Notes: generated from the sequence alone by a model not told the origin. 64,000 nucleotides of DNA from Callipepla californica brunnescens (GCA_023055505.1 JALIRH010000026.1:9625591-9689590), one strand, 5' to 3'; numbered from the stretch's first letter, positions 23,401 through 36,232 are shown. Numbers and translations are program-made.

Positions 23401-26400
23401 TCAGTTTGGTTTGTAATATTGTTATGGGGAGCATTGGGGAATGAAAGAATATTAAAGAAACAGTAAATATGTAGGCTTTTCCTCTCATAAATGCTGCCAC
23501 TTATTGGCAGAAGCACAAAAAGCTGGGTGTTAATTATATATTGTGACAATGTAAGGTTGGAAATAAAGAATAATATCATGCCTAATGAAAATTGCCAATG
23601 CAATTTATGCAGGTAGAACCTGATTGCCCAAACTCGAATACAGCCAGCCATGAAAGTGTTCATGCTGTCTGTTTCCAGAAATTGAATGAGTACTTCTGTC
23701 ATAACAAGCAGGAATTTCATCAAGATACTTGCACATCCAAACTCTAATTCTTCGTATGAAAAATCTGAAGGATATGTATATTATTACCGTCAAGGTATTT
23801 TGTGATTTTAACGTGGTTGCACACAGAAGAGTGAGGCTGCTTTTCCCCAGAATCTTTAAAAAGTAAAAAAATCAAAACAAAACAAAAAATCTTCCTGTTG
23901 TATACTGTTCTAGACGTTTTGTCACTCAACGTCTTTAAAGGATTTATATAGTTTGAGCAGATTTAAAATTCATGATTTACCAGATTTGCTTTTTAAAAAA
24001 GACTGCTGTGGGAGTATGTTCAGATTAAAAAGAGAATGTTGCAGACTGGTTCCAAATTTTTCTGAGGAACCCAAACAGTATATAAACATAGAGTAAATTG
24101 CTCTAGAACTTTTTTTTTTTTTTTTTTCCTGAAATTTGTGGTATTGTATATACTAGGCTATGGTGATTTTATTCATTTCAAGCTGAGTTTAGGATTGATA
24201 TGAAAAGTTATGTGATTCAGGACTTGGACTGTAATATAACAATGAAGCTCAATCTATCAAAATGTCATGTATATGCCCTTGAGCCATAAAAATGAAATTA
24301 AAAAGATCAAAAGAAACAAAACAAAACACATGCAGATAGAGTAGAAGGCAGCTCTCCACTTTTCTTTTTGTGTTCTTTATCTAATTGTTTTATCTCTTTC
24401 TGCTGACTGTATTGTTTTCACAAGTAGGATTGTTTTCTGTGGTCCACCCTATGTTACTTCCCCGTACTGTATACCAACCTTGAGGAAGGGGATTAGATGA
24501 CTTGTATCACTGATATGTGAATGTGAATAAACCAAAATTGATTTTTGTATTTGATTGGAGACATGAACACATAGATATAAACTTTTCAGATTTTTTGTGT
24601 GCTTATTTAGGCTTGCTTTAAATTCACTTCTGAATATCGCTCTATGAGTAACAGTTAGTTTTGATTTATAAAATTAAAATATATTCTATAATCTTCAGCT
24701 TGGTTTGAAGTTTAATTATAATCATTGGGACCTACAAATTGTTGCCTTAAGAGAGTGTAATCCTAACATCACAATTCTGAATTACACAGATTTCAGTAGT
24801 GCATTTTTGATGTGTTCTTCCAGCCATACAAGCAGGATACCAGGAAAAAAAAAAACAAAAAACCACTGTTCTTCCTATATTGTTTAGTAAATATTTACTT
24901 TACCTTGGTTTGGCCGAACCATAGAGTTTGTTATTGGAATGGCACTTTGAAGAAATGCCTTGTAGAAATAAATTATTCTGAACTAAGTTTAAAATATCCT
25001 TAACTATGCTTTTTAAATCTTGTAATGAAAGACTAAGTACTGCTGAACTGTATTTTGGAACTTCTCAAACTGTGTTTTTCTTCATCTTCATCATAAAGGT
25101 TTGCATTCTACCAGAATCATTTTTATGTAATATGGAAAGCATGTTTTTTCATTTTCTTCTTTAACATCCATTCATGCAATCATTTGGATGCTGATGCTTT
25201 CTATCTGGGATTTCTCTCGGTGATTTCATGAGCCTTGCTATTTCTAAGGAACAAAATGAGTTTAGCTTTAGCTGATGCTTAAGCCTTCCAGCAGTTCTTA
25301 GATTTTACTGTCAGTATTGTGCTTACTTAGGAAGAGTTGATTAAAAAGAGGAGGAAAAACAGGAAGTAGCAGTGACAATAGCAGTACAGTATGTTATCAA
25401 AGAACATAAGTTTCAGATGTTTCAAGTAAGCTATCAGCGTTTGGCAATCTATTTGTACCTTTAGATGCCCTTTGCATTAAAGATAACTTTTCCAGGGAAA
25501 ACAGTCATCTGCTTGCCAGTGTTAGCAGAAGAGAAATCCTTGTTCATTTCACTTGGAGAGTTTCTCAATCCTCTTTTTCTTCCTTTGCCTGCTTTACCTG
25601 CCTTCCTGCAGCCCAGGAACAGATCCAAATGCTTTTCCTTCTTTCTGCTTGAGATGTGGCTGTCAAAATGCTGATATAATGGGGGAAATTAGGAACAGAA
25701 CAGGAAGAAATAGTGTCAAAGTAAACAAATACAAAGGGCACTGTCACTGTTGTCAGCTACTGAGCCAGCTTACATGAGTAGCCATCACATACTCCAGTGT
25801 GTTCACTTTTTCCCCAAAATTTAGGGTGACAGTAAAAATGCCCTTTGAGAATGACCACTGGAAAACTCATCCTCATAGTTAACCACCGGGAATTTTAACT
25901 GATCTTTTTCCTCTCTCTTTCCCTAGGTCTGTTTATTTTTGTTGCAATAAAATACACCTTCATAAACGTTTTGGGACACAAAGATTAATCCAGATTTGTC
26001 TGTCTATGGAGGCATATTCATGTGCCTTGAACCTATTTATGCTACCTTGTATGTACTCATACCAACTATAAGAATATTCAGGGTGCTGATGTTATGTTCC
26101 TGAATTTCCGGTGTCAATTACCATTTGATTAATCTAATAAATAAATAAAACCACTCTAGCCATCCAAAAAATTCTTCCCATATAATTGATGGCATTTTGT
26201 TTGCTTGACTGTAGATGTGTAAGGTATGCCTTAGGAGTTTAAATAATATTTTGTTGAAAAAGAGCACAATATCTTTTTCATATACAAGCACATTTTTTTA
26301 TTTAGCTACTTAGTTCTGATATTAATCCAAGGGAACTGGATATATAAACATCTTTGAAGATCTGAAAATACATCCGGGAAGACTGTTAAAAATGGAAGGC

Positions 26401-29400
26401 TATGAGCTACCTCAATATAGTGGGTAAAATCAATCAGAGATGTTTCTTAAAAAATTGATGCTATGTTGTTGTATGCCTACACAGTTATAGAAAGGGTAGT
26501 GAGTTTTTGATCCATGCTTTATATTTTTTACTTCATTGTAAATATATTGCTCCAAGTAACAAAAAATATATAGTCTGGCTAATTAATTTGAATCAGATGA
26601 GAATTGCCAGAAATTAGTATTTTGTCAACAGATGTCTACTGTCAAATATGCATTTAAGATCTTTTATTTAGCTGAAGATGCCCCAGATTTGCTTTGGAAT
26701 AGATAATTATCTTTCATTGTCTTTACATTTAAGTCAGTTGAAGTTCTTTCAGCTCTTTCACTTTTAAGTCTTATAATTAACTTTTGTATGAAATAAGAAG
26801 AAAGAAAACCTAGGAGTTTCCTAGTGCCAGAACTTGAAGAGTGAATAATTAGCAGACAGAGTTGAAGAGACTGAAAACTTTACCCACATCCTTAGTATTA
26901 TTGATGAAAGTATCATGTGGGAATTGAGGTCATGATTCTACTAGAGCTGGTCGTGTATAGCAAGGCTCACAGGTCTAAAGACTTTCATGCTCTTTCTCTT
27001 ATGTACTTCCAAATAAAATAAACATGAACGTCAAAGAAATTTCTTTCTAAAATTAATTTCTAGAATAAAGTTCTAATTATTTTCCTTCTATTCTTTTTTG
27101 AGGGTAAAATATTTACAGTGGAATACTAATGTTCCCGAAAAGCATATATAAATGTTGCAGTGAGTTAGTGGGAATTAATTAAAACAAAGAAGACAAGTGA
27201 TAACTTTTAACATCGAGGTTATGGATAACAGAATAATGATAAATAATACTGGGATTGTGTAAAACATTTCTGATACCATAGTTAAGCTTCTTGAAGAGGG
27301 ACGTCTAAGTACAATTAGAGAATACTGATGAGCACAGAAATAATTTATCCAAGGGTTTAGGGAAAGCTGTTATTTTCCGAATTGATATATTCTTTTCATT
27401 TCAGCTTTCTAATGCATGGGTCTTGTGTATTCTGTTCGTCTTATTTATAAAGAGATTCATATTTTGCATGTAGAAAACACAAATACTTACATTTATGAAA
27501 TAAAGATCGTAATGAAGGAAATTACATAGGAAACTTGCACAATCCTATGTCAGTATACAAGATTATAGAAACTCTCTCTGTCATTGTCTAAAAATTTCCT
27601 TGCATCCAGTGTTGTGTCACTTACATACTTGGAAGCCATATTAGCACATCTTCAAACCTTTGGAGATGGTGTGTATGTGTTGGAGGACACAGAGATCCCC
27701 CAAGAAATTGGTGAAGTATTGCTTAGTGGTGTTCAGTCTTGATGTTGTCAGAAATCTAAGAAAAAGGGTTACAACAGTAAGAAGAGAATCCAGGTTATGC
27801 ATGTGCTTATTCACTGTGATGTTCTTTAGAGAAAGAGGAATACAATTGATGAATTTTTTATGTGTTCATTATATGGCAAGGTACAAGTCCTAGTCCTAGA
27901 AGAGCAGATTATCTTTGTTGAAGAAGTTTTCCATCTGGGGTTGTTTGTAAAGGTAAATCTTTGTAATTGTAGGCACCATTTTAGTTCATCTAAACGCTTC
28001 TGCTCTAGTTGCATAATTGACACTTCTTTCAAACAATCAGAGTACCTCCACCTAATAGGGGAAAGCTTGCAAATGTACTTTCGTAAAGTAGGAAACTAAC
28101 CATGCTTCATGCTTTTAAATTACTTATTTTTCAAGTTTGAATTTCAACAGCAACAGAAGACCAAAATTATGACTTTGAGCTAGCATCAACTGGTGTGGCT
28201 CTATTAAAATCTCGAGGCCTACACTGATTTATGTCACTTCAGTTTCTCAAAGGGACTTTTGATGGTCTATTGAACTTGTTCCTACAATAAATAAATGAAA
28301 GATGATAGCTATAAGATGATAAAGCAGCATCTGATTGCTGCTACAGAACAGACTCTTCCAGAATTCATTTTTCAAGTCAGTGCATTGTATCTAATACAGG
28401 TCTTTCTGCTTGCAAACTTTGCCTGTAACTCCAAAGCACTTGGGTGTTACAGCAGTGTAATGCTAATTAACTGAATTGCTTACCCATTCAGGTTTTTAAA
28501 ATGTACCATTCACCAAGATATCTGGATACCTTTCACAATTGCTAAGATGATTAATGCGTGAAGTCATAGAAAAACTTGTTAGGACTATGGGCATCACTGT
28601 TCATTGCTATGCCTTAGTAACCTGGTGTGATCCTGGTGTTAGCAAAGCTTGGGCAGCATTTATTGAGATCTGCATTGGGACTGATGGGAGTTCTTGCTTC
28701 CAGTGTGAACAGTTTCTATGCTAACTAGCTCTCATTCATAATTTTTAAAGAGTAAAGCCTAAACCATTTTTCAAGTTTATTTCATGCTTACCTCAAATTA
28801 CTGGTGCACATAAAAATGATAGTTATTGGTACAATTACAATGTTGTTGTTGTTTTTTGTTTTTTTCTTTTTCCTAGTGTTCTGCTCACTCTGTGTTGCTC
28901 TTTCTTTCTACTTACTGCATACTGTATGTCAGATGTATGGTGGTGGCAAAATAGATGAGTTCTGTTAATTCCCTGGTGTGAATGAAGTCCAGAATATAGG
29001 TAATCACTTCTACTGTGAATGGGAGAAATCTCTAATGTGAAGAAACAAGTAAGAAAGAAGAGCAACCTTCTGACATGTACAATTGTATTTCTTTTTTTCT
29101 CCACGTTCTCTTTGGCTCTCTCCACTTTGCACAGAGTGTCACTTTGCCTCATGTGCTTGTGGCTCATGTGTCTTATCTCTCACTTAATAAGCAGATACCT
29201 GCTGTCTACTTTTTAAACTTGCCCTTTTATGTTAACTATGTTTAATGCAGACTTTTTTTTTTTTTTCCTGTTGTCCTTCAGCTACTTCTAGCAAGGAAAA
29301 GTAATCCTATACATAACCTTCATGTTCTCCTTCATTTCTTACACAGATGTTGAGGATTATCTGGCTGGGCTGTTCTCTTGCATTTCATCACTAATCTTTT

Positions 29401-30549
29401 TTGTCAGCTCATCCATTCTTCAGTTGTTATCAATTCTTTTGAAGTTGTTCACTTCTGTCCCTTGTATTCACTGAAGGAACAATGACAAAAGATCATTGAA
29501 AATAGCAGCATAGTTTACATATTTTAGACTAATGCTAAATATACAGAGTTATGCCCTTCCTTGTCACTTCTCATTGTTTCATATCTAGGAATTATTAAGA
29601 CCTTATTGATCAATAAGGGATAAAAATTATAGCTTGTGGGACGTGTCTGTGGTTGAAAATATTAATATTTGACTCTCAATCATGATGGATCACTCTGTTC
29701 CTTTCATATATTTTTCTTATTATTAACTCTCCCACATCAGCTGTCCTTAGTACAAAGGCAGGCAGATGTCTGCTGACAGCTGTATTTAGAAATAAAAGTG
29801 CTTTCCAGATTTGAATCCAGGATCCAAAATTTTGAGATCAAGGCACAGGTACTGTGGAGGTGAGAAAGTGTGGTTTTCAGCAGGGTTTTCTTCTGAGTAC
29901 CACATTGATCTATCCTTCTAAACAGTGTTTCATCATGTTCCTATCCTATGAAAATAGCAGCAGGCAAAATTGCACTAGCTCACAGAAGCTGAGCAAGTGA
30001 ATATTTATTTTTTGAGGAGATGCATATTTTCAAGGAACACAATACAAATATATCAGACTGATGGTGTAGTAATCCTCATCTCTGAGGAAGCCCACCCAGG
30101 AGGAATGTTAAACTGGTTTCACATGCTGCCAGCATTAATTAGCATTCCAGGTAGATTACTGGGAATCAGAGCCCTGAGGTTGCACCAGCACGCTAGCACA
30201 ATTCAGAGCTGTGTAGCCATAGTAAAATTGCTAATTATGTGTTTTGTTTCTCTACCTTTGGCTCTTGTAGTCAAATATCTGTCAACCAAGTCAGTCAGAA
30301 AAGCTAAATATATTTATAAAGGCCTGGAGATATTTTTCCAGGTGGAACCACGCACTTTTTGGTGTCAAATTTTGGAATGGAAAAAAGAGATTTTCTTTTA
30401 TTATCATTCATAAGCTACAATGTTTGCACTACAGCATTTGGATATAAGAGAGGCTCCTGCATTTCTCATAATGATTGGGAGGCAAGGTGGGAAATAAGTT
30501 GTTCCTGATTTTAATTTATACTATATTGTGAGAAATCAAAATGGTTCCT
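20446..30549. other. AT-rich unrepetitive stretch without an annotated gene
   Basis: No transposon or RNA gene was recognised in about 10 kb. It holds many T-runs (for example near 22069-22084, 22396-22414, 24110-24128 and 29252-29267) and a short direct repeat of AAAGTAGATTATTC near 22820 and 22840. Open frames are short and present on both strands. The longest, 138 codons at 29997-30413, has no recognisable domain. This is likely intergenic or intronic sequence. Confidence 0.6.
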
Positions 30550-31030
30550 TGAGTGGATTGACCCTGCAGCAGCCACACATCCACCCAACTGCTTGCTCAG
30601 TCTCCTCTCCTATAGGACAGAGGTAAGAAGACTGAGGAGGTATCAAGATTAAGGTAGCCAAGTGAGAAAAGCAATCAAGCAAATCAAAGCAAAACACAGA
30701 ATTTATTCACAACTTCCCTTTGGGAGACAGGTCTGCAGCCACTTCCTGGGAGATAGAGCCTAAGCATGTCTTGTGTATGTTTGCAAATAAAACTGTAGTA
30801 ACCACAGATGTCTTTCAAACCTGCTTCTATTCTTGAACTTTTATTGGTGAGCATGTCTGTTACCACTGCTTTTTGGTGTCCAGCAGCAGCAGGCATTGTT
30901 CTTCTTCAGCTAAACCATTCAAAGATTTTTGAATTGCTGGCACTAATAGGTCAAATTTGGTGTTCCTGACTTCCAGAGGACAACACCTATCCCCCAAACA
31001 GTGCAACCCAACTTCTCAGCCATCTGCTCA
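30550..31030. mobile_element. Decayed ERV/LTR-type avian repeat
   Basis: Several short blocks occur in the order I remember for a common avian ERVK-type LTR repeat: a CACCCAAC patch, GACAGAGG, then AAGCAAATCAAAGCAAAAC, CAGAATTTATTCAC, CTTCCCTTTGGGAGACAGG, TTTTATTGGTGAGCATG and a TAGGTCAAATTTGGTG block. The similarity is diffuse, the edges are approximate and the true orientation is uncertain. No retroviral gene remains. The alternative is a different, unrecognised interspersed repeat. Confidence 0.45.
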
Positions 31031-32048
31031 GAGCTCTCACATAGTGACAAAATTTCTAACTGCTCCCAAGCATAGCCTTTGCCTTAGAAATCACCACTCA
31101 ATCCATGGCGTGTTATTGTTGTGTCATGGTTCACTGAGCCATATAGTATTTCTGAATGCATCACCATTTCCTCTCGTAGTATAAATGCTTGGCATACAGA
31201 GGTGATATGATAGCAAAGGTGGTGTGAGTGCTTCAGTAGCAAAGGTCTCTTATACTCTTTATACGTCAATTTTTAAAACCACATTGGTTCTTCTAAGATA
31301 ATATATTTTAAATTACCTTTAAACAGTTTATGAGATGCAAGTAAAATAAAAACTGCTTTATTTGTAGTAGTGTTTTCTTCTGTCAAACCTATTGAAATTG
31401 TCAAAAATGTCAAAAATGTCCCAAACCCCTAGACAAAATCTGTAAGTCTTCCAATATGTTATTTTAAATAAATGAATGACTGTCATGGCTAATGAGTTGA
31501 TGTTGTGTATGTTACATTCATAGATTCTACCATTTCTCAGATGAGATTCTTAACTTTGCAGCACTAATGTTAATTCTTGTAAAATCCATTAAATTATTAA
31601 AATAAAAAATGTATCTTGAACTTGTATCTTCTGTTGTTCTGATGCAGCACCAATCCCGCTCTGAAGATCATTCTCCCACTCCTCCTCCACTCACTGAATG
31701 TAGTAAATCTATGATATAATAGTGACACTTTACTTTTGAAAGTCTGGATTATGTCTGTACTATCTCTTCAGCTCTTTCACATCACTGCTTCCCCTTTCCT
31801 AATACTTTCCAATAGCTTCATTGCCTTTTGTTTTCGGTATAGCACCGTTTCTTCTTAATTTTAGTTTGTCTGAATTCCAGCTCTTCACCTTTTTCCTGAT
31901 GATGCTTTGGATACTGGGGTTTTGGTTTCCATAATTTTATGGGGTTTAATCTTCTTCAATCAATATACTACATGTCTTTTTTTTTTTTTTTTTTTCCTCA
32001 CTGTTTCATAAAACTATCTCCTTTTACTTGTTCTTCAGTGTATGTGAA
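31031..32048. other. AT-rich spacer between repeats
   Basis: No feature was recognised apart from a small tandem repeat of TGTCAAAAA near 31400 and a T-run near 31978-31995 just before the repeat cluster that starts at 32049. Confidence 0.55.
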
Positions 32049-32222
32049 AGGGTTGCTCTGAAAGTAATGCCCCCTACTTTATTATGCTGGTCTGCAACAT
32101 CAGAGGCAGCCAGTGGTGGCATGGCAGTAGAGGTTAATCTTTCCTACCCATTTTCTGTTACATTGTATTGCTATGCAACGATGGCAGCAGAGGGACAGTC
32201 TGACAAAGTGGTGTCTGACATA
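32049..32222 (+). mobile_element. Galluhop-type mariner, left part, truncated
   Basis: It begins GGGTTGCTCTGAAAGTAATG and runs through CATCAGAGGCAGCCAGTGG, ATGGCAGTAGAGG, ATGGCAGCAGAGGGACAGTC and GTGTCTGACAT. This is the left end and 5' untranslated part of the Galluhop mariner. It stops where the transposase start would follow, directly against a CR1 whose 3' end begins at about 32224. The right half and right terminal repeat were not found, so the copy is truncated and has no coding capacity. Confidence 0.8.
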
Positions 32223-32223
32223 G

Positions 32224-32498
32224 CATCCTAGAACATCCCAAGTTGGAAGGCGGCATCCAGGTTACTGGATCTAAATCCTGATTCCACACAGAACCACAGA
32301 AAATATAGACCATATGTTTGAATGTGTTGTCCAGATTCTTCTTGAACTTTGTGAATCTCGAGGCTGTGACCACTTCCCTGGGGAGACAGTTCAGTGCCTG
32401 ACCGCATATTCTCCCTGACGAATTTTCTGTTGTTATCCAGCATGAATCTCCCCTGCCATAGGTCTATGCCACTCCCTCAAGTCCTGTCCCTGTCACAG
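32224..32498 (-). mobile_element. Outer CR1 LINE, left half
   Basis: TAGAACATCCCAAGTTGGAA marks a CR1 3' end on the minus strand. In order, ACCATATGTTTGAATG, GACCACTTCCCTGGGGAG and GTCCTGTCCCTGTCACAG follow the CR1 consensus. The match breaks at about 32498, and the continuation of the same CR1 appears at 32861. It is diverged and non-coding. Confidence 0.85.
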
Positions 32499-32659
32499 AG
32501 TCACAGAATTGCATGGGTTGGAAGGGATTTCAAGAGAGCACCATCCAACCTCCCTGCTAAAGCAAGTTCCCTACAATAGGTGCATGTCCAGATGAATGTC
32601 TTGAATATCTCTATTGAAAGAAACTTCTCAACCTTTCTGGGCAACTTTGCCACATCTGG
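32499..32659 (-). mobile_element. Inner CR1 LINE inserted in the outer CR1
   Basis: A second CR1 3' end (TCACAGAATTGCATGGGTTG, then GGAAGGGATTTCAAGAG) starts in the middle of the outer CR1. It continues through CCTACAATAGGTGCATGTCC and CTCAACCTTTCTGGGCAAC, then fades near 32659. Both CR1 copies lie on the minus strand. The inner copy is about 160 bp of recognisable sequence and is followed by about 200 bp not assigned to either copy. Confidence 0.8.
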
Positions 32660-32860
32660 CTGTATATCCTACAGGTTCTACCCCAGCAAACCCTTTTGCA
32701 GAAGAGGGGAAGACCTTGACCTGGACTTTCTGCTTGCTGTGATACGCAATGCTTGTCCGACATCTGGTTCTGGCTTACACCCCAAGCTTTCAGTAGCCAA
32801 AACACACTCTGAAGCTCGCATGCAGGAACAAGTCATGCATATTTACAACAAAAGGTCTGT
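32660..32860. other. Unassigned segment inside the nested CR1
   Basis: About 200 bp between the end of the inner CR1 match and the resumption of the outer CR1. It includes AAGCTTTCAGTAGCC and CTCGCATGCAGGAACAAG. I do not recognise it as CR1, mariner or LTR. It is less AT-rich than the surroundings. It may be a diverged 5' part of the inner CR1, a third insertion, or filler sequence captured during insertion. An open frame crossing it (32580-32921) also covers CR1 sequence and is not credible as a gene. Confidence 0.5.
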
Positions 32861-33243
32861 GAGAGAGGAGATCAGCACTGCCCCTCTGCTCCCCCTCGTG
32901 GGGTGCTGTAGGCTACAATGAGCTTTCCGCTCTTGTGTGGGCTAAACAAATTAAGGAACTTCAGCTGCTCCCCAGATGTCTTCTCCTCTAGAACCTTCTA
33001 GTGCCCCTTCTTTGGGCACTCTCTAATAGTTTTAAGTCCTCTTTGTATTGTGCCACCCAAAACTGCTCACAGTACTTGAGGCCACACTAATGCAGCGTAG
33101 AGCAGGACAGTAACTTCTCTCACTTGGCTAGTAAAGCTGTGCTTGAAGCCTTCCTGGCTGCTTGGGTACATGGTTTACTCATGTTCAACTTGCTGTCAAC
33201 CAGATCCGTTTCAGTGAGGCTGTTCATCATTCTCTCTGATAAT
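32861..33243 (-). mobile_element. Outer CR1 LINE, right half
   Basis: GAGATCAGCACTGCCCCTCT and CTCCCCCTCGTGGGG continue the CR1 that stopped at 32498. Then follow GGGCACTCTCTAATAG, GCCACCCAAAACTGCTCACA, GCAGCGTAGAGCAGGACAG and CAACTTGCTGTCAACCAGAT in CR1 order. The match ends near 33243. Outer left and right halves together give about 650 bp of one 5'-truncated CR1. Confidence 0.9.
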
Positions 33244-35941
33244 CACTTTCTTTTGCTTATCATTCACTCTCTGTGCCATGTCATTTATATGTTTGTTTGT
33301 TTGTTTAGCCCACATTTCTTCTTTGCTTCTGACTTTAAAAGAAAGTGTGTTGGCGTGGAGGAGGGCTCATTATGCCAGTCTCCAAGCCCTGTGCATAAAA
33401 TGAAGAGATTACATATCTATGCATTTCGCACTCTAAATGAAAGCAGAACTTGCTCTATACTACAGTCTGGTCAACAGTCGAACATTTATAAACACATTTC
33501 TCATTTTTGGAGAGTCTAAGAAGAAGGTATTTTTTGGTATTCATGTATAATTTTATGTCAAATTATGTGGAAAACTGCTGAAAAAGAGGTAGGAAAAAAT
33601 CAGATGGGCTTTCTTGACTCTGGTTACAGTAAGCAAGGAATTTTCATCAAGAAGAAGTAATGACATTAATAACAGATATTTTGGGCAAACAGGGCCAGCA
33701 TTTGCTTCTGCTTATATTTTATATACTCATTAAATATAGATTTAGTTTGCATGAGCTGTTCAGAAATTATAAAATATTCAGCTGGTACTCTAAAGTGAGT
33801 TTGTATTCACAGTCCCCATGTGTATAGTGGGATGTAGTATTACAATATTTGTTCTGAAGACCAAATAGGAGATGTGATGATAGACAGTTCTCATGCACCA
33901 AAATTCTCCTTAAAATTGGCACTGGAATATCATACACAGCCTATGCCATTTCCATATGGACAAAAGTCTGTTTGCATGAGCAAACATACATGGCAAAAAC
34001 AAGAATAACAAATTCATGACTGCTTGATGACACCCAAGTCTTTATTACACTCAGCAATTGTTCGTGACAGCTACCTAACACATTTCCTAAGTTCAGTCTG
34101 TTGTCAGCGTGATTCCTTGCAAGACTTAATGTAGAACAATAATTCCAGCAACATTTCCTGAAGAGCTGTAAGTTTTTATTGTTGATATCAAAATCATTTT
34201 GCTCTAAGGACAGAAAAATTCAGTCAAGAGGTATATATTGCTATTGTTCTGATATCAGTTTGCCTCTGGCTTGTTGAAAGAAAGCAGCTTAATTAGCCCT
34301 CTCTGGCTATCAAATTCCAGCCAAATGATTGTGTAAGCAGGTAGCAGAAGAATAGAGGACACTAGCTCAGCTGAAATGTGGAAGCAGTGGCCCAAGCTGT
34401 AAGGAGCATGGAAATGAGGAGGTGAGATAAGATAAGTGGGTGAGATTAGGTTCCTGCTATTAGTAAGGTGATGTACATAGTGATTTTTTTCTGTGGATGA
34501 CTGGATGAACTGCAGGAAAGGAGCCAAAGAGAGTTGTTGAAGTTTGGAGCTATATACATGCTGGAAAAGTTGAAATTCACACTTAAATTTCATTTGGACA
34601 GGCAAAGCAACATGGAGCCAGAGAAGGCCCAGGTGGGAGGAGTTGGCAGGAATGTCAATTTAGACTGATGAAAGCATAAATGAGAATATTAATTAAATGG
34701 AAAGGCAGAGGAAAGGTGGACTCCAGGCCAGTGCTTGACAGAATCATCCAATGCTGATTGTTGTGTTTTTTTTTCTGATTAAGTCCCTATCCTGAGCCCA
34801 CGTTTTCTCCTCCTTTCCATATTAATAAAATACCCATCCAGATAACTGTCAGTGTAAAGACAGCTACACTGAGTTTAGGTTTTGGGTAAGGAAAAAATAC
34901 TCTTTTGCTGTGTTAAGTTCAAATTAATGGTGAATCCTCCTGGAAGACATATCAGAGATAAACTTGATGCAGTCAATCCTGTGCATTCAGATGTTATAAT
35001 TGGACAGGCACAAGAAATGCTTTTTGTTTGCGGCTTCTCTTGACATCTATTCTTTTGGTTTAATCTTTTCCTGGGTGTATTTTCAAGATTCTATCTATAG
35101 GTACAGTATTGAAAAGTTAGTGGTGAAAGTATTTAGTTGTAAATTTCCTTACCCCTTTGATTTTAAGGCAGTAACAAAGTTGAAATTCAAGTGTAATTAT
35201 GCAGATAACTAAGGGCATACTTAGAACACCCACACACCTTTTTAATACTGTCCAAACACTGTTGGAGATATATTTAGATACATGTGTTATCTTTTTTAAT
35301 AGAACTGAGTAGTTTTAAATGCAGACAATTCTACTGAAGCTGCTGGTTAATGTGCCTCTGTCATGTTCAACGTTTCAGGGATCATATTTCAAAGAGAATT
35401 TATTTTTAAATTGCATTTTAGTCTCTGATATGGTGTCTGCAGTTTGGAAAAAATCAGCAAATGGGGCTAAGTAAATGCAATCACTTTTATCCTGTCAGTA
35501 TTAATTTGCCACACAATATTTAGAATGATTTCATATTCTGTTTAGAAGAAATCTCAGTTCTCTCTCAGTGGAAAGGTAGCATGGTTTTTGAGTACACACA
35601 TTGCCTGTTTTACCTGTGTACTGTTAATACCTGCTTGCCGTACAGAGTCATATCTGGGCATAAAGCTGATTTTATTTGAACAGATTTTTACTTCTAGTTC
35701 TTCCACAGAGAAGCCTGGAGAGGCAATATTTGCTAGTTGTTATGCTGCAACTCATTCCTAAAGCAGCTTCAGATTTAAAAGTGGAAATGGAAAGTGTTGT
35801 TGTCTCTGTTTCACTTGCAAGGCACCTGAATAAAGGAGTTTGTTCAAGAAAATAGTTAGATTGAATTATATAATTTTCAGTGGATTTAATTATTTTAAAA
35901 TAGTACTAATAAAACATAGATTTTTTTATATAGTATTAATA

Positions 35942-35965
35942 TATAGTATTATACATAATACTATA
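35942..35965. repeat. AT-rich inverted repeat, 11-bp arms and 2-bp spacer
   Basis: TATAGTATTAT and ATAATACTATA are exact reverse complements separated by AC. A near copy of the left arm (TATAGTATTAAT) precedes it at 35929-35940, so the site combines direct and inverted copies. It could extrude a small hairpin or mark local slippage. Confidence 0.85.
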
Positions 35966-36195
35966 ATTTACATGGCTAAGGCTAACATAATTATCTCAGT
36001 TCAGGACAATATTCATATATTTTAGCCAGTCTTCACTGTAGTGTAACTGTCATGCTTTGAGATTTGAATAGAATCATGGAATAGGAGGAAAGAAATAAGG
36101 CTTTACTGTATGTGGTAAATAAGATGAGGCTATAGAAAGAGTAGCAGAAGCAAACAGATTTTGCTTGTTTAATCAATCAATAAGTGTAAGAAAGG

Positions 36196-36199
<4 letters not shown>

Positions 36200-36231
<32 letters not shown>
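36200..36231. repeat. A32 homopolymer
   Basis: An uninterrupted run of 32 A. It is the longest pure homopolymer in the window. No retrotransposed gene body is visible upstream, so it is treated as a mononucleotide microsatellite and not as a poly(A) tail of a processed pseudogene. Confidence 0.9.

Positions 36232-36232
<1 letters not shown>

Noticed and set aside
29997..30413. 138-codon open frame, plus strand
   Set aside because: No family recognised and no supporting signals; likely chance.
32580..32921. 113-codon open frame in the repeat cluster
   Set aside because: It runs across inner CR1, unassigned DNA and outer CR1 on the strand opposite to CR1 coding, so it is a by-product of repeats.
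36200..36231. A32 as poly(A) tail of a processed pseudogene
   Set aside because: No gene-like body or poly(A) signal is visible upstream, and no flanking target duplication was seen.
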